From Nannobrachium achirus (Eukaryota > Chordata > Actinopteri > Myctophiformes > Myctophidae), in assembly GCA_963921795.1 (NCBI GenBank), contig OY997657.1, positions 28,613,970 through 28,677,969 on the forward strand: a stretch of DNA of 64,000 nucleotides. The letters run 5' to 3'. Position 1 is the stretch's first letter, and each line of letters begins with the position of its first letter. The position numbers were made by a program, and so were the translations under genes. Under the pieces are notes generated by a model. That model did not search any database and had not been told where the DNA came from. It saw only the letters and a list, made by a program, of their open reading frames with translations. Shown in pieces: positions 1 to 29,042 of this stretch.

Positions 1-685
1 TCAAGAATTGCACGTGATGCACTGATGCCTATACCGCTTCCAGTATTGTACGTATGTGTACAGTATGTGTATGTGACACAAAAAAAGAACTTGAACCTTG
101 AAGGTCCATGCGACCGGCTGTCTCTTAACTCTGGCGACATACATAACCTCCTGCTGCCAGTCAGTGGTCTCAATGCCTGCTGTTATCAAGAGATGGTTAT
201 TAGAGGGCAAAAAGGGCAGTGAGAGGTCAAGTGATGAACTTGAATTCCCTGTACAGACTTCAGGAAGTGGAGGCTCTAGATATTAGGGGGAATTATCATA
301 GAGTTGTATTAGAAAATTATTTTTGAGAATCTTTGGGGGGGGGGGATTATAATTATTGTGGTTGTCAATATAGGCAACACACTTTTGTTCTAGGTCTAAA
401 GTAAACCTGTTTTTTGTTAATCTTTCTTGTTCATCAAGTTAAATCGAAGTTTTTTTGTCCCTTTTTTTGATTAGACAATATTATTTTCCAATCAAACAGG
501 AGTGACATCACTATACTATATATATTTTTTTGTAAGATTTTATTTGGCCTTTTCTGTCTTCGGGCGTTGGGTTAGCAGCTTAGGTGCCCTCAGTCAAGAT
601 CGATATTGTGATAGATTTTTGTTCATATCAGCCAGGCCTACCTCCTGGTTTGAGGCAGGAGGAGCAGGAATTGAGGCAGTGATTT
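1..685. other. No gene recognised
   Basis: AT-rich sequence with a G run (near 335-345) and T runs. Open frames are short and without family character. Nothing further is supported. Confidence 0.6.
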
Positions 686-693
686 GACTATAG

Positions 694-1092
694 CAGTGGT
701 TCTCAACCAGTGGTCTGGGTACCACCAGTAGTCCTTGAGGGGGTTCCAGGTGGTTCCCAGTTAAATGATGGAGAGTTGGTAACAAAATGGACCTCTTGAC
801 AGTGTAAAATGCCCATTTTCTTTACGCAATAGTTAAATTATTGTAAATCTTTTGCATTAATTTTATTCTACACTAGAGAATGGAGAAGAATTGTTATTTT
901 GATAAACGTTTGCCTGTTGTCTCTATGGTACCACATCAATACAGCATGGAATTGTGGACAAAATCTTATCCAACAACAACAAAATATCCTACTTTTTGGG
1001 TCCGAGAGGCTAAATCTCATCAAATGGTGGTCCATAGCTCAAGTGGCTGAATAAATAATGGACCTTGATAGGAAAAGGGTTGACAACCACTG
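694..1092. mobile_element. hAT-type nonautonomous element
   Basis: Termini CAGTGGTTCTCAACC and GGTTGACAACCACTG are inverted repeats. A perfect 8-bp target duplication GACTATAG flanks it (686-693 and 1093-1100). No coding capacity, 399 bp. Confidence 0.9.
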
Positions 1093-1312
1093 GACTATAG
1101 GAACAGGCTGGGCATTGACCCTGCCTAGGCAGTGCCCGGTCCACCCAGCATGAGGAATGTGCATGGTTGGGTCAGCCTTCCCCACCCACTGCCCCCTTCA
1201 GATTTTCGGTAATTGACAAACAAAGCAAAGGAATGAACTGAATGATGAATGATTTGGTCGCAGTTACCTCCACCACCCTCTCCCTCCCTACTTCCTTCCC
1301 GGGCACGTCCTG

Positions 1313-1752
1313 ATAAGCCAAACGCCGATAAGGCAAACGCTGATAAGCCAAACTCCTTTTTTTTTTTTTTTACTCCTTTTGTTATGGTGAAATGTGAGCT
1401 CACCTGCATCGTGTTTCATTCCATTCATGCGTTTATCGTGCGCTTGCCCAGGCCTTACGGCCTGGGCATAAATATAACGATTGCATTCACCACGGCTACG
1501 TAACTCGCGCGGCGCTCCGCCGGCCACGCGGCCCTGGCCCGCTCTTCGCGGGCACTCGCGCCCGGGCGCGAAGAGCAGGACCAAGGTCCGCTGGCCTTTG
1601 CGCCGCTTGCAATGTCGTGGACAATAACTGTGACATATAACCATTGTATTGCTAAAAATAAGGAGGCTACTCTGTTTCCTTAACGAGACGGCAGAAGATC
1701 ACTACGGTAGGAGACCCGGGCAGTACATTTGCGTTTGCCTTATCGGCGTTTG
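1313..1752. repeat. GC-rich foldback element with GATAAGSCAAACGC repeats
   Basis: The left edge has three head-to-tail copies of GATAAGSCAAAC (1313-1351). The right edge (about 1728-1752) carries the reverse complement, an inverted match of about 25 bp. Between lie strong palindromes: GCCCAGGCC/GGCCTGGGC around TTAC (1446-1467), and a stem GCTCTTCGCG/CGCGAAGAGC around 1541-1576. No transposase. Family not recognised; no target duplication established. Confidence 0.55.
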
Positions 1753-1840
1753 ACTTAGAGGGATTTCCCCTTCCTTCCCGATTCCAACTCCCTCCACCTC
1801 TCTTTCAAAGCTTTTCTTGGTTAAACAATTCCTCACCTTC

Positions 1841-2297
1841 TTAACTCATTGAATGCCATTTCAAGATGGCCCCCAAGTACCAGACTGCCACTATCCTAGA
1901 TTTCTAGTGCACGGATCAATTTTTAGTGCACGGATCGTGCACGCCCATGCACCATATATGCCATTTTTAACAGCTTTCAAACAAAAAAATCCGCTTGGAA
2001 ATCCGTTCAGGCATTCATGAGTTACAAGCCTTCAAAGTCAGACAAAACAGCCATTTTTGACATTTTGAAAGATGTGTTTGTTTGTTATGGGGCTACACAT
2101 GCAATTTCACAATTGCGATCATGCCTAATACATTTGAGGCATTTTTAGATTTTTTTTTATAAAAAAATATTTTGAAAAAAAGATTTTTTTTTTTTTTTTT
2201 TTTCAAAATGGCTTCCAACTCGGGAAACTCGGGCTCTGGCAGCCTGGGACTACTGTAATAACTCAGGAAACTCGGGCCTTGCCAGTCAATGAGTTAA
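1841..2297. mobile_element. TTAA-flanked (piggyBac-like) small element
   Basis: TTAA at both ends (1841-1844, 2294-2297) directly followed or preceded by inverted CTCATTGA/TCAATGAG termini. The inside is AT-rich and noncoding with repeated GAAACTCGGGC-like pieces. Confidence 0.75.
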
Positions 2298-4277
2298 AAA
2301 CAATTGTTATGAAGAAACATCATATGGTTAAACGTCCCCCTGCAGCACTATCAATGAGTGACTGAGTGACTTTCTGAGCAAAGGATGTGCGTTTTATATC
2401 ATCACCGCTTTGTGGGTTTAAACCATAATGCGTGTGTGTGTGTGTGTGTGTGCTTAAAGTTAGGCTACATTTTAGACACATTATAAAGATCATGCTTTGG
2501 TGTTGAGGTAGGTTTTCAGTGTAGGACACTTCGCTTGATGGGCACAATGGTAGTTTGTAGATGAAACAAAAGTCCTTTATGTTAAGTGTATAACCTGAGA
2601 AGAACTCAGAGATAGAAGAACTCAGAGAGTAGAACGTAGACCCTTATGGGTCCACTTTGGTCAATTCTTACACTCTCACAGTTAAATTCATAGGATTTTA
2701 CTGTTTACTGTCTTCTACTGCCATTGGACATTCCACCCTATACTGACCAAATTCTCTTACTTCATAGTTCATACCTGCCCTCCCCTCTCCCATTTCCCTG
2801 TGCACTACCTCCACTCTCAACCTCTCCACTCTCTCCAACTTCCCCCACTTCATCCCTTTTCTTATTTTCTTAGTTTTTGTCTTAATTAATGTTGTCTGCA
2901 AAAAGCAACCTCATGGTGGTGCTGAGGGGCATGTGAGAAATCAGGGGCGGAGGTTGTGGTTTGCCAGCTAAGGAGTGTGTGTGCAAAGTTTGGCATGAAT
3001 AGGGGCAACGGTGCCGGAGATAAGAGTAGGGCCAAAAGTGTGACGTGACGTGACGTGACGTGATGGACAGACGGAGGGACTGACTGACTGACAGACAGCC
3101 GGTGGAGGTTTTCATAGTAACTTGCGACTTGCGACCTAACGGTCGCAACAACACAACGTGTCATGTTGTTGTCAACGCGTTGTAAATTTGTAGATATTTT
3201 TGGCAAAGAGATTTTGGTGTATAGGGAAAAAGGAGGGCCAAGTATAGATCCCATGCGAACCTCAGTCAACTGAGGGTTTATTAAGTGGTTAAAATCAGGT
3301 ACTTATTTTTCCTCAGTATAAGTAAGCCTTTGCGAGCCATGGGGCTTGTAGGGCAGGAGCTGATCAGTATAGCATGATAGATACCTTGTTTTCCCCAGAG
3401 CACAACTTCAAGGTCTGTCATAAAGAACAGAATTGAACTTATTAAAATGTCTCAAGCCAGCGAGCCCACTCTGCTTGTTATGGACATATTTGACTGTTTA
3501 AAAAGCATTTTGCTTCACTGAACGCAGTCCTGGCCTAGGATCAGACGAGACAGGTTTAGGTTTGTCTGTTCGGACTACGCAGACCACCATAGCTTTATGA
3601 GAGACAGACAACAGAGAAAACGTTGGCTTATGCCTCACATAACAAGCAACAGCTGGGCAAAGCTACAGTAAGACAAAATTATTTTATTGACTAAGGTGTT
3701 TTGGCTCCCAACCGGACAGCTAGGCAAGCAGTTTCTTTTTGCACTGTGCAACTCAAACATTCTTAGTCTTTTTTGTTGTTGTTGTTGTTCCACTCTTCTT
3801 TTAAACCCTGTTTTGCTTAAGTCATGCACTCCCCAAGACGAACACAAACCACCAGACCTCATGAAAGTAGAAAATAATTAAAACACAAGAGCAAAGCACT
3901 TTGATTTCACATTGTATGTTGTATTTTTTTTTTATTAAATAATCATTGCCATACTGACTCTGGAAGCTTATTGCTTTGGTGTTCAACAAGACTTTTAATT
4001 AATTGTGGGCAGAGTGACTTTTTTCTTTTTTACCCAAGAAAAGTATGAATCCATGCTGAAGTATCCTGTTCAAGCTGTACCTTGCATTAGACCGGGGCAT
4101 TTTCCAAACATGTACGTACAGAGTCCATGCAATGAAAAGATGAACTAAATTAAGTGGGAGTGTTATTACTTCACAGCTAAAGGGCACAGAGTGATCTTTT
4201 TGCAACTGAGTGCATTTACTGTGATGTTGAAGAACTGTCTGCAAACAGCTGTAGCGTTTGTGTGTACTGCCATGTAG
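2298..4277. other. No gene recognised
   Basis: A short (TG)n near 2431-2452, a piece of a small-element family near 2645-2705 (ends GGATTTTACTGT), a (TGACG)n run at about 3041-3062 followed by (CTGA)n, and otherwise unremarkable sequence. Confidence 0.5.
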
Positions 4278-4285
4278 CTTTAGAT

Positions 4286-4705
4286 CAGGGGTCTTCAACA
4301 GGGGGTCCAGGACCCCTAGGAGGAGTTACTATAGGGGGGCCTCCAAATCTTTTTTCTCCTTTTTTATATTAACCACTTGAACCCTAGCGTCCATATTCGG
4401 AGAACATTAGCCAAAAATAACAGATCTACAAGCTCACAATGCCTCGTAGATTGGCTATTTTCAGCTAGCTTTGGTGTAGAGGGGAAAAAAGACTAGCAGA
4501 CGAGTGAAAGGTCAAGTGTTTTAAGTATTGACGGTTCAAGTGGTTAAATATCTGAAAACACAAATTTACATGATTGCAAAATACACTGATGATGATTGTG
4601 CTGTCAAAAGATGAAACTATATGGAATCTATTAACAGGCTGTGGGGGTCCCTGCTTCATCTCTCTCTCTCAACTAAGGGGTCCTGAAAACGTTGAAAGAC
4701 CCCTG
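4286..4705. mobile_element. hAT-type element with nested TTAA element and hairpin
   Basis: Termini CAGGGGTCTTCAAC and GTTGAAAGACCCCTG; target duplication CTTTAGAT/CTTTAGAG (7 of 8). Inside, 4369-4547 is a second element with TTAA ends and inverted CCACTTGAACC/GGTTCAAGTGG termini, and within that a hairpin (4411-4463). A sister copy lies at 53009-53422. Confidence 0.88.
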
Positions 4706-4713
4706 CTTTAGAG

Positions 4714-5154
4714 AAGGCAGTGGTATATGGTACATCGTGGTAAAGAAAGAAAGAAAGGGGAAGGGGTGGAAGGGCAGCTCGTTGTCTGGGGGGGGTCGAT
4801 AAGTGATGATGTGTGCAGATGTTTCTTGCCCCTTACCCCAACCACCCCCACCTCCGCCACCACTACGCAGATCGATGTTCAGTCAGTCGGTGGGGGAAGG
4901 TTGTGGTTTGAAGAATGATGCCAATGATTGAAGAAGTGAGCAGAATCAGATCTACACACTAAATCCTCAATGTTAGAGTGGAAAACTTGACCCTTTTTTT
5001 GCAATCTCAGAGTTAAATTAACACTGAGGATTTTACTGTGTAGAGTAGACGCCACTAGATGGTAGAGCAGGAAAAACCTGGTTACCTGAATCATTCATGA
5101 GACAGGCGCACAGAAGGGTCGATGCATCTAGATGCTAATAGGACTGCTTATAGG

Positions 5155-5219
<65 letters not shown>

Positions 5220-6424
5220 GCGCGTGTGTGCGTGCGCGACTGTGCGTGGCCGCTTGCGCGCACATGGGTGCTAATGATCTGTGTTCCCATCTTACAGAGG
5301 CTTGCTGGACCTACAGAGGGTAGAGGTTTGCCTCATAACGAGAACTATAGTAGCACATTCATCCACTGTTGTTCACCATCAGTTATTTCTTCTCTGCCAC
5401 TGTCAGAAAAACGCTGGTGTTCCACGGCTGTCCTCAGAGTCCATTAATTGTCCTCAGACAATGTATGAGCTTGAGTAATTTCCCGAGAATGTTCTTTGTG
5501 GTGCTTTTATGTTTGTCAGATTTGACAATGAAATAGTCATGCGATTTTCTTTTGTTACTCAGTCAAGTATGCTTGAAGAAGTATGGACATAACATAATTT
5601 GAATTTTTGCAGTTGACAGATTGGTTGTGATAACTCCAGTATGTGATTCAGAGCTGCACAGGTTGGTGTAGTATCAAAACAACAGAGCCGTCACAAGGCT
5701 TTGGCATCCTTATACTGCCCCCCCCCCCCCTCACCCCAAGAGATCATGAATGGTGTTGTGCTGTGATGCTGTGACAATGATGTGACCGTTGCCATGGCAA
5801 GGAGGACTGCACATGCACATGTGTGTGTAGAAGACAGAGGGGAGGGGGCATGCGAACGGAGAGCCAATGCCATTGAGATATGCTGCTGTCAGCAGAAAAA
5901 GGGAGGCAGTGAGAAATCAATGCTGGGATGCTGAACGCAACTCAGCAGGGAGGTGTGCGTGTGCGTGTGAGTGCGTGTGTGTGTGTGTGTATCCACTTAC
6001 TCAGACGGAAGCAGCACATGATGTTTCACAAGGTGAAACACAAGGCACCCAAACATAGACATTATGTATTAGTGTAAGCCTGTCTGTTGTGCTGATTCTT
6101 CTGACCCGGCATATAGTAACGTCATTAACGTTATTTCCATAGACTTTGGGACATTATTGACATCTGTCTGAAAAAGGCTGAAACTCATTTCTAGTCTCAA
6201 TCAGAGGAGAACAATTTAATTTAAATGATTCTCCTCTGGTCAGGAATTAGTTTCACAGTACATCCACAGAACACATACACATGTGACATGCAAATGTGTG
6301 CTAATATCTGATCTACCACTTATTTAGGTGTATGTATGTGTGTATGTCAATGAGTGCAAGTATCAAATGTGAATGTATGCAAACTTTGGACATGTTCTTC
6401 ATTTAGGCCAATTCTGTCTCTCCC
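4714..6424. other. No gene recognised; small repeats
   Basis: Holds a 90-bp small element at 4953-5042 with inverted TACACAGTAAAATCC-like ends, a (TG)n tract at 5159-5214, a C run near 5720 and a short (GT)n near 5972. Reading frames here are tract artefacts. Confidence 0.5.
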
Positions 6425-6707
6425 TTAAAGCGGCAATCCGGAACTTATTTGAATTAATACATTTGTATTTAATCAATCTGTATAGAGTATCTTAATAACT
6501 AGCACATCTGCAGTGGTTGGAGGTGGTCTCCCTACTGTTCCATCGAGAAATTTGACGTTTGGTAGGACACCTACTTGTTGACAAGTACTACTACCTGAAG
6601 CTCATATGCACAGTATCTCCACCTTGGAAGAGCAGTAGTTTGGTCTCCCATGCAGGAGACCTGGGTTTGAAATCCCAGGACAAGAAACTTAAGGATTGTA
6701 GCTTTAA
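6425..6707. mobile_element. TTAA-flanked element with tRNA-Gly-like insert
   Basis: TTAA ends with inverted AGCGGCAATCC/GGATTGTAGCT termini. At about 6625-6690 the sequence resembles the 3' half of a tRNA-Gly(CCC): anticodon arm CTCCCATG and B-box-like GGGTTTGAAATCCC. Relatives at 19792-20087, 48035-48235, 60939-61185 and a piece near 24926-25010. Confidence 0.75.
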
Positions 6708-7176
6708 GGTTTGTGTTGCTAGGGTGGAACTTTAAAACCATATGCTGAGTGTGCAGCTCTGCTACTAACAGTGTGCAATCAATAGACCGTTTGTCAGCCT
6801 TCTGATTGGTCCCTGAGACTCCCTGACTGGCCAACCAGAAAAAAACATTCACTTTTTGCTATCGGGGGTGGAGTTTGTGCAGTGGAGAATGTTGAATGCG
6901 TCTTTCAAGAACTGTCCGCAGTGCGCGACACGGAGATCGGCCGGTACGGTGATAGCGACGGCAAGCGTCAAGCGATCTCGCTCATCATAACGAATAAGCT
7001 TCAACAAACTAGTTCACATGTACCTTATCAATGGTCTAAGAGTCACGATTGGGTACATATAATTTAAATGGGCAGAATTACGAAAAGCCAGCCTATTATG
7101 TGAGGAGAAACATTCTCTCTGTCCTCTTCCTAGTACCCAAGATGCAATGCGCTTCTCTTTCTATCTCTGATCCAGA

Positions 7177-7567
7177 GGATTAAACTAATTAAAACATTTA
7201 TTTTTCGGGGGAAAACTACTGTTTTGCTATGTAATTACTGTACCTTTTTCTTCCCTTTTTATTAATATCACGTAGATGTGTTTTTTGTGGTACTTTATAT
7301 AGCTGTAATGAGGCTATGAAGGGAAAAAAATTCCCATCCACTACCACTATAAAATAATCTGCAAAGAGGATTCTGTCCCACTGGGATTAAACAAATTAAA
7401 ACATATATTTTCGGGTAAATCCCCTGTTTTGCAATGTAACTACTGTACCTTTGTCTTCCCTTTTTATTAATATCACCTAGGTGTTTTTCCTTTGGTACTT
7501 TATATAGCTGTAATGAGGCTATGAAGGGAAAAAAAATCCCATCCACTTCCACTATAAAAACAATCTG
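7177..7567. repeat. Tandem duplication of about 207 bp upstream of luzp1
   Basis: Two head-to-tail copies start at 7177 and 7384, both beginning GGATTAAAC and both containing GTACTTTATATAGCTGTAAT and a GGCTATGAAGGGAAAAAA box. They differ by scattered substitutions. Confidence 0.8.
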
Positions 7568-7932
7568 CCCAGGGTTAATGTCCCATCATAGTAACAGGGC
7601 AGAATGGGGCGGGATTTGCAAAAGGGTTTATTACTGTCTCTTTCTCCCTCTCTTTTCCCACTCGCTCACTGCATTCTTCCTTCTTTTGCTGTTCTCAGGA
7701 CTTTTTCAACACCTCGGCAAACTTCATGCAATGTTACTGCAGTTTTTGCAACACTTATTCAACATTTCTTTTACTGTAGTCTTTTTCTCCCCGATTGCTC
7801 CTTGTATCAATGCGGAGGTTTCTGCTTACCCAGAAACTCAAAAACGCGGAGCAGCGCAACAATTCAAAAAGCTGCCGTTGACGATCCAGTGCCAATTACT
7901 GAAAATCATTGTTTGCTCTTTTTCTCCTGCAG

Positions 7933-8234
7933 ATGACGGATGCTGGTGCTGAACACCACCCTGAGGGATACGCAAGCCCTTAAAACTACAACCAGGAAAG
8001 AGGAAGCTGAGGAGTGCCTTGGCGGGAAAGAAAAGGGGCACTCCCCACCCCCACCACCTCCTGTCCCATTGAAACCGGCTATCACCTGGGCTACCATAAA
8101 GCACTAAACAGAAGTCAAAGTACTGCCACTATCACTGCCACACAAATGTGGAGCTCTCGAAACATTGTCATCAAATAACGTCACCCAGTTGAGAGCAACA
8201 GTGAACCTGACATACCACAAAGAACTGTGCAGCC
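7933..8234 (+). other. luzp1: luzp1 5' UTR part of the first coding exon
   Basis: A strong acceptor (TTTTTCTCCTGCAG ending at 7932) precedes this stretch, which runs without a donor into the luzp1 start codon at 8235. It begins with an ATG that opens a short upstream reading frame of about 16 codons (MTDAGAEHHP...), ending in TAA near 7981. Any upstream noncoding exon or promoter is not identified; 6.9-7.7 kb is a candidate. Confidence 0.5.
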
Positions 8235-24727
<16,493 letters not shown>

Positions 24728-24765
24728 AACAGTGGTGAAACAAGCAGGACACGCATAGAGGCCAG

Positions 24766-25957
24766 GTAACAGTAGAATGAATGAATGCCTTTTGATTCAC
24801 ACATTTCTCTCCTTTTCTCTCTCTTTTGCGTATGAGTCCGGCGTTCCAATTTGCTGGGGGCGATGGGAGGAACGCCATGCCTCTGCTTTTGATGCACCCC
24901 TCTGTTTCATCCTTGTTTCTGGTCATTAAATGTAATTTTGTCCAATCTGTATGGTAGAGTATGTTAGTACAATAATACTTTTATATTAATACAATTAGGA
25001 TGGTTGTATGACGCTTAAGTGGTTACGAAAATGCTTTTTTTTTTTTACAAATTAAACCCTGTATGAGTCAGTCATCAGCTGGCATTAGAGAGACTTCACT
25101 TGAGAAGAAGGCGACTCCTGACCAGAGTAAAGCTCCTCTAGTCTTTAATTAAAGGAAGTTGATGTTAGTTACTCCTACTGCAAAGATGTCAGGTCTCCAA
25201 AGGGGATTTCTCACGAAAGTAACTGCATCGAGCTGAATTGAAGTACATTTCGCATTTGATTGTAATTGTAGTACATTCACCATGCACACTGTGTCTCAAA
25301 TATAAAAAGTAATGGAACTGAGAGGGATTAGCCTAGCTCCGCTAGAACATCCACCCATGTTAAAACAAGGAGGGGATACTGCAGTTAGTTAGCTGCATTA
25401 GTATATAGGCTGGCTATGCCAGGCTAGAGAGGGATGGCGTGTTCCCAGTGGAACTCCTCACTGTCATGTGAAAGGAAGCGGATGGCAATGTCACGTGTAT
25501 TCGAGGAGACACGTTTGTCTTCTACACCCTCCCCAACACCAACAAGTTGGGGTCAGCACTCGGCAGTGACAGGGACTAAAGGGGGGATTGGCATTACTAC
25601 ATTGGGAGGACAACAGTACATAATGCAACAGAAAGGGCTGTACAGATTATGCTGTATACCTGTATACGTCGTCGTCTATGCTAGAGTAGTCTCTCAAGAC
25701 ATTTGTGTTGTCTCCGAAAATGGTGGTAACTTAACCCACTAAGACCGGGAATGCATTTGTGTCTAACCACTTTAACCATTATCTTTTTATTTTTGGCACG
25801 GAGTGACGCACTATTTTTGAAAGAAAATTGAAAATGTGTGATCTTTGAACATATATTATTTTAAGTAAATGTACTTAGTTACTCCACACCACTGTGCACA
25901 TTATTCTACTGAAAAGGATATTAAGTAAGACCCTTTGTCTTGTTTTCCTTTTCCCAG
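24766..25957. other. luzp1 3' flank, no separate gene recognised
   Basis: Contains a fragment of the TTAA/tRNA-like family (about 24926-25010) and the start of a TTAACCCACTAAGACC element (25733). An ATTAAA at 24926 could serve as a luzp1 poly(A) signal but lies inside the repeat. Confidence 0.4.
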
Positions 25958-26295
25958 GGCACACCATTAATCTCTCAACTGCACAAGGACAGAACGCCAG
26001 TGCCCATAAAACAATGGCTACATCTACAACCACCGTGCTCCACCGGACAACATCTGCTGCTTCTGTGACTCGCAAGAAAAAGAGCAGAAAAAACAAACAA
26101 ACACCAGTTGCAGCCACTCAGAACATTGAGCACACCGACTCAACCATCTTTGCTCCGGAACCCGAGCGTACACCGAGACATGAACTTCCCTCTCCGGAAC
26201 TCTCTGTATTCCCGGAAGAGCACGTGAACACACGCCGAGAGTCGCACACGAAGCCCAGCGGTAAACCTAGGGTTCTGGAGGAAGATTCACCAGCC
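25958..26295 (+). other. Candidate alternative or 3' UTR exon of luzp1
   Basis: A very pyrimidine-rich acceptor (TGTTTTCCTTTTCCCAG, ending 25957) opens an in-frame stretch of about 110 codons with protein-like, disordered composition (TRKKKSRKNKQTPVAAT, ERTPRHELPSPELSVFPEEH). A possible donor CCCCAT|GTATCC ends it. It needs phase 1 on entry, which fits an internal luzp1 donor at 24651 but not exon 5. I recognise no family. It could equally be 3' UTR. Confidence 0.35.
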
Positions 26296-26483
26296 CCATG
26301 TATCCTCTTCTGCTTTTTCTGTTGGATGTATCATACTGTAATCCTGAGATTGCGACAAGGGAGAGGCTGGCATGCTGGGTGGGTGGCATCGGAGACGAAT
26401 CGTTGTTGTCTGGTGGAAACCTTGTATGTCTAAAACCGTTCATTTTGTATTTATCATTTTAAAAATGATTTAAAATGGTTAAA

Positions 26484-26523
26484 ATAGCCAATCTACAAGC
26501 ACGTGTGCTTGTAGATTGGCTAT
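26484..26523. repeat. Perfect 19-bp-arm palindrome
   Basis: Arms ATAGCCAATCTACAAGCAC and its exact reverse complement, separated by GT. The shortest and cleanest member of the hairpin family, here without an obvious host transposon. Confidence 0.95.
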
Positions 26524-26529
26524 TATCAC

Positions 26530-27114
<585 letters not shown>

Positions 27115-27734
27115 TGTGCATGCACACACACATGCATGCACACAGATTATTTTGACTATCTAACCTGCAAATCACCCTGTTTGGTATGCACTGACCTTAA
27201 ACCAAATGTAATATTCAGTACAGTTCGACCGATATTTTCGTTTGGCCGATAGATGAGCCATTGCTTGGCTCTTTTGACAACATCTTTCTGCAACATTTAG
27301 CCAATTTCAACCTGGCCTCTCTATTTTGAGCATGTATGTATTCTATTAGTATTCTTAAGCCAAAAGTTTCAAAGGTGTTAATCGGTGGTCAGAGATTCTC
27401 CAAAATCTGCATCGGACTCATAAATCTGACTTCAGGGTCTGACATGGCCAAAGTCTGCATGTTTCTAGGTAACTAGACCAGGTCAACCTGGTTGTGCCAG
27501 ACCCCCTGTCTGTCATCATCATTTATGACATCATGCCTTTTGTAGGCATGTCATCATCATGTCATCATCATATATACCCTTTATATAGAAAACCCGGACA
27601 GACCGACATTTGCTTATGTAGGCCTACCCATTTCATGGGTCTGGCAATAAATGAAGAGTACTTTGCAGACTTGTGCCTCAGCATGCACTCTGCATTAAGG
27701 ACAGTCGGTTGGTCTCATTTAAGATGGACAGACA

Positions 27735-27735
<1 letters not shown>

Positions 27736-27823
<88 letters not shown>
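27736..27823 (+). repeat. (CA)n microsatellite
   Basis: An 88-bp CA tract followed by CACTCAGACT repeats. Confidence 0.97.
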
Positions 27824-27825
<2 letters not shown>

Positions 27826-27829
27826 AGAC

Positions 27830-29040
27830 TCACACTCAGACTCACTCCCACGTTCACACTTTTTTATTTTTTTCAAGACCATTTTCTTAGCTATGCCATT
27901 TCCACATTCATTATGTGTTAGGTTCTTTGTAATTCGCTTCCTGTTGTGCGCGTTCCTCTGCACATCCACTTAACCTTTTGTGGGACTAGAAAACTGATGC
28001 CTGCACTCCACAGTGGAATGCAATGCAACTATAAAAAAAGAAGAAGAAAATCACGGGAACATTGCTTAAAATCAAGAAAGACACTGCTCTCCCACGCCGG
28101 TTGCAACTGTTACCCTTCATACAGTTGGAGAGAGACAAATGGAAGGCTCTGTTTGGACTGAATTTTTTGAAACTTGGGAGTAGTAGCAAACTTGGCCTGG
28201 TGAGGCAGCCAACTTCCTCATGGATTCAGTACTGCTGTGAATATACAGGACAGTTAGACATAGGAAGATACAGGATGTCACACTTGACACCGTACCTCCC
28301 ACTACAAGGAACTGTCAGCCCAACTTGTATGTGACTGGGTTCGCCGCGCGAATCGTCTCGACTTATTGCCTTTTTCTTTTCTTTTTAAAATTTCTATAGA
28401 GGGTGTATTATTTTGTTACACTATAGAATCTCAACTTCTGGTTGGTGGCCGTGAAGAGGGGTATCTCTTGCCTGTCATTGGCTGGGGCCATAGTAAACTG
28501 AACACGGGGGTGCCGTAGAGACACAGACATAGGCATTGGCCAGTATCCAGTAGGTGCGTATTCACTCGTGTTTTACAACGTGAAGATAGTAATGTGATCC
28601 ATCTCTGTGATGGAACAGGATGATTCTCATGTACCTGTTGTTCCTCCCTGTGTCCTGTAACCTAACAACCCGTTGCAACGGGGCCTAGCCGGGTTTCATG
28701 TCAGATACACTCGCGTATGGCTGGCAATGTGAACATTCATCTCCTAACGGGCACCCGTGATATTATGAGACGTTGCTTTTGGAATGCCGCTGAGAATGGC
28801 CAATTTGCTTGATGGCTCGACCTCTTGTTTGACTAACAGCTCAGAACATCTCCCTTTCTAAACCTCCTACTCTGCTAAAAGAGAGACAGCGTAACCTAGC
28901 TACCATCACTGTGATGATTTGGGAGGACGCTTGATGTGCTGATGTCCCCCGCCCCCACCTTGATCCATCGGCTGTCAAAGATTTCAATGCTGTACTACTT
29001 TCACATCAGACTCTTAACTGTGTTCAAAGAGGTGAGGTCA
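27830..29040. other. No gene recognised
   Basis: Ordinary complexity sequence; short open frames only. It could be part of a long luzp1 3' UTR, but nothing in the sequence proves it. Confidence 0.4.
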
Positions 29041-29042
29041 CC

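Noticed and set aside
1288-1644. 118-codon minus-strand frame over the GC-rich island
   Set aside because: High GC and palindromes explain the open frame; it crosses foldback structures and shows no motif.
6882-7067. 61-codon frame in a CpG-containing patch
   Set aside because: Possibly a first-exon or promoter region of luzp1, but nothing supports translation.
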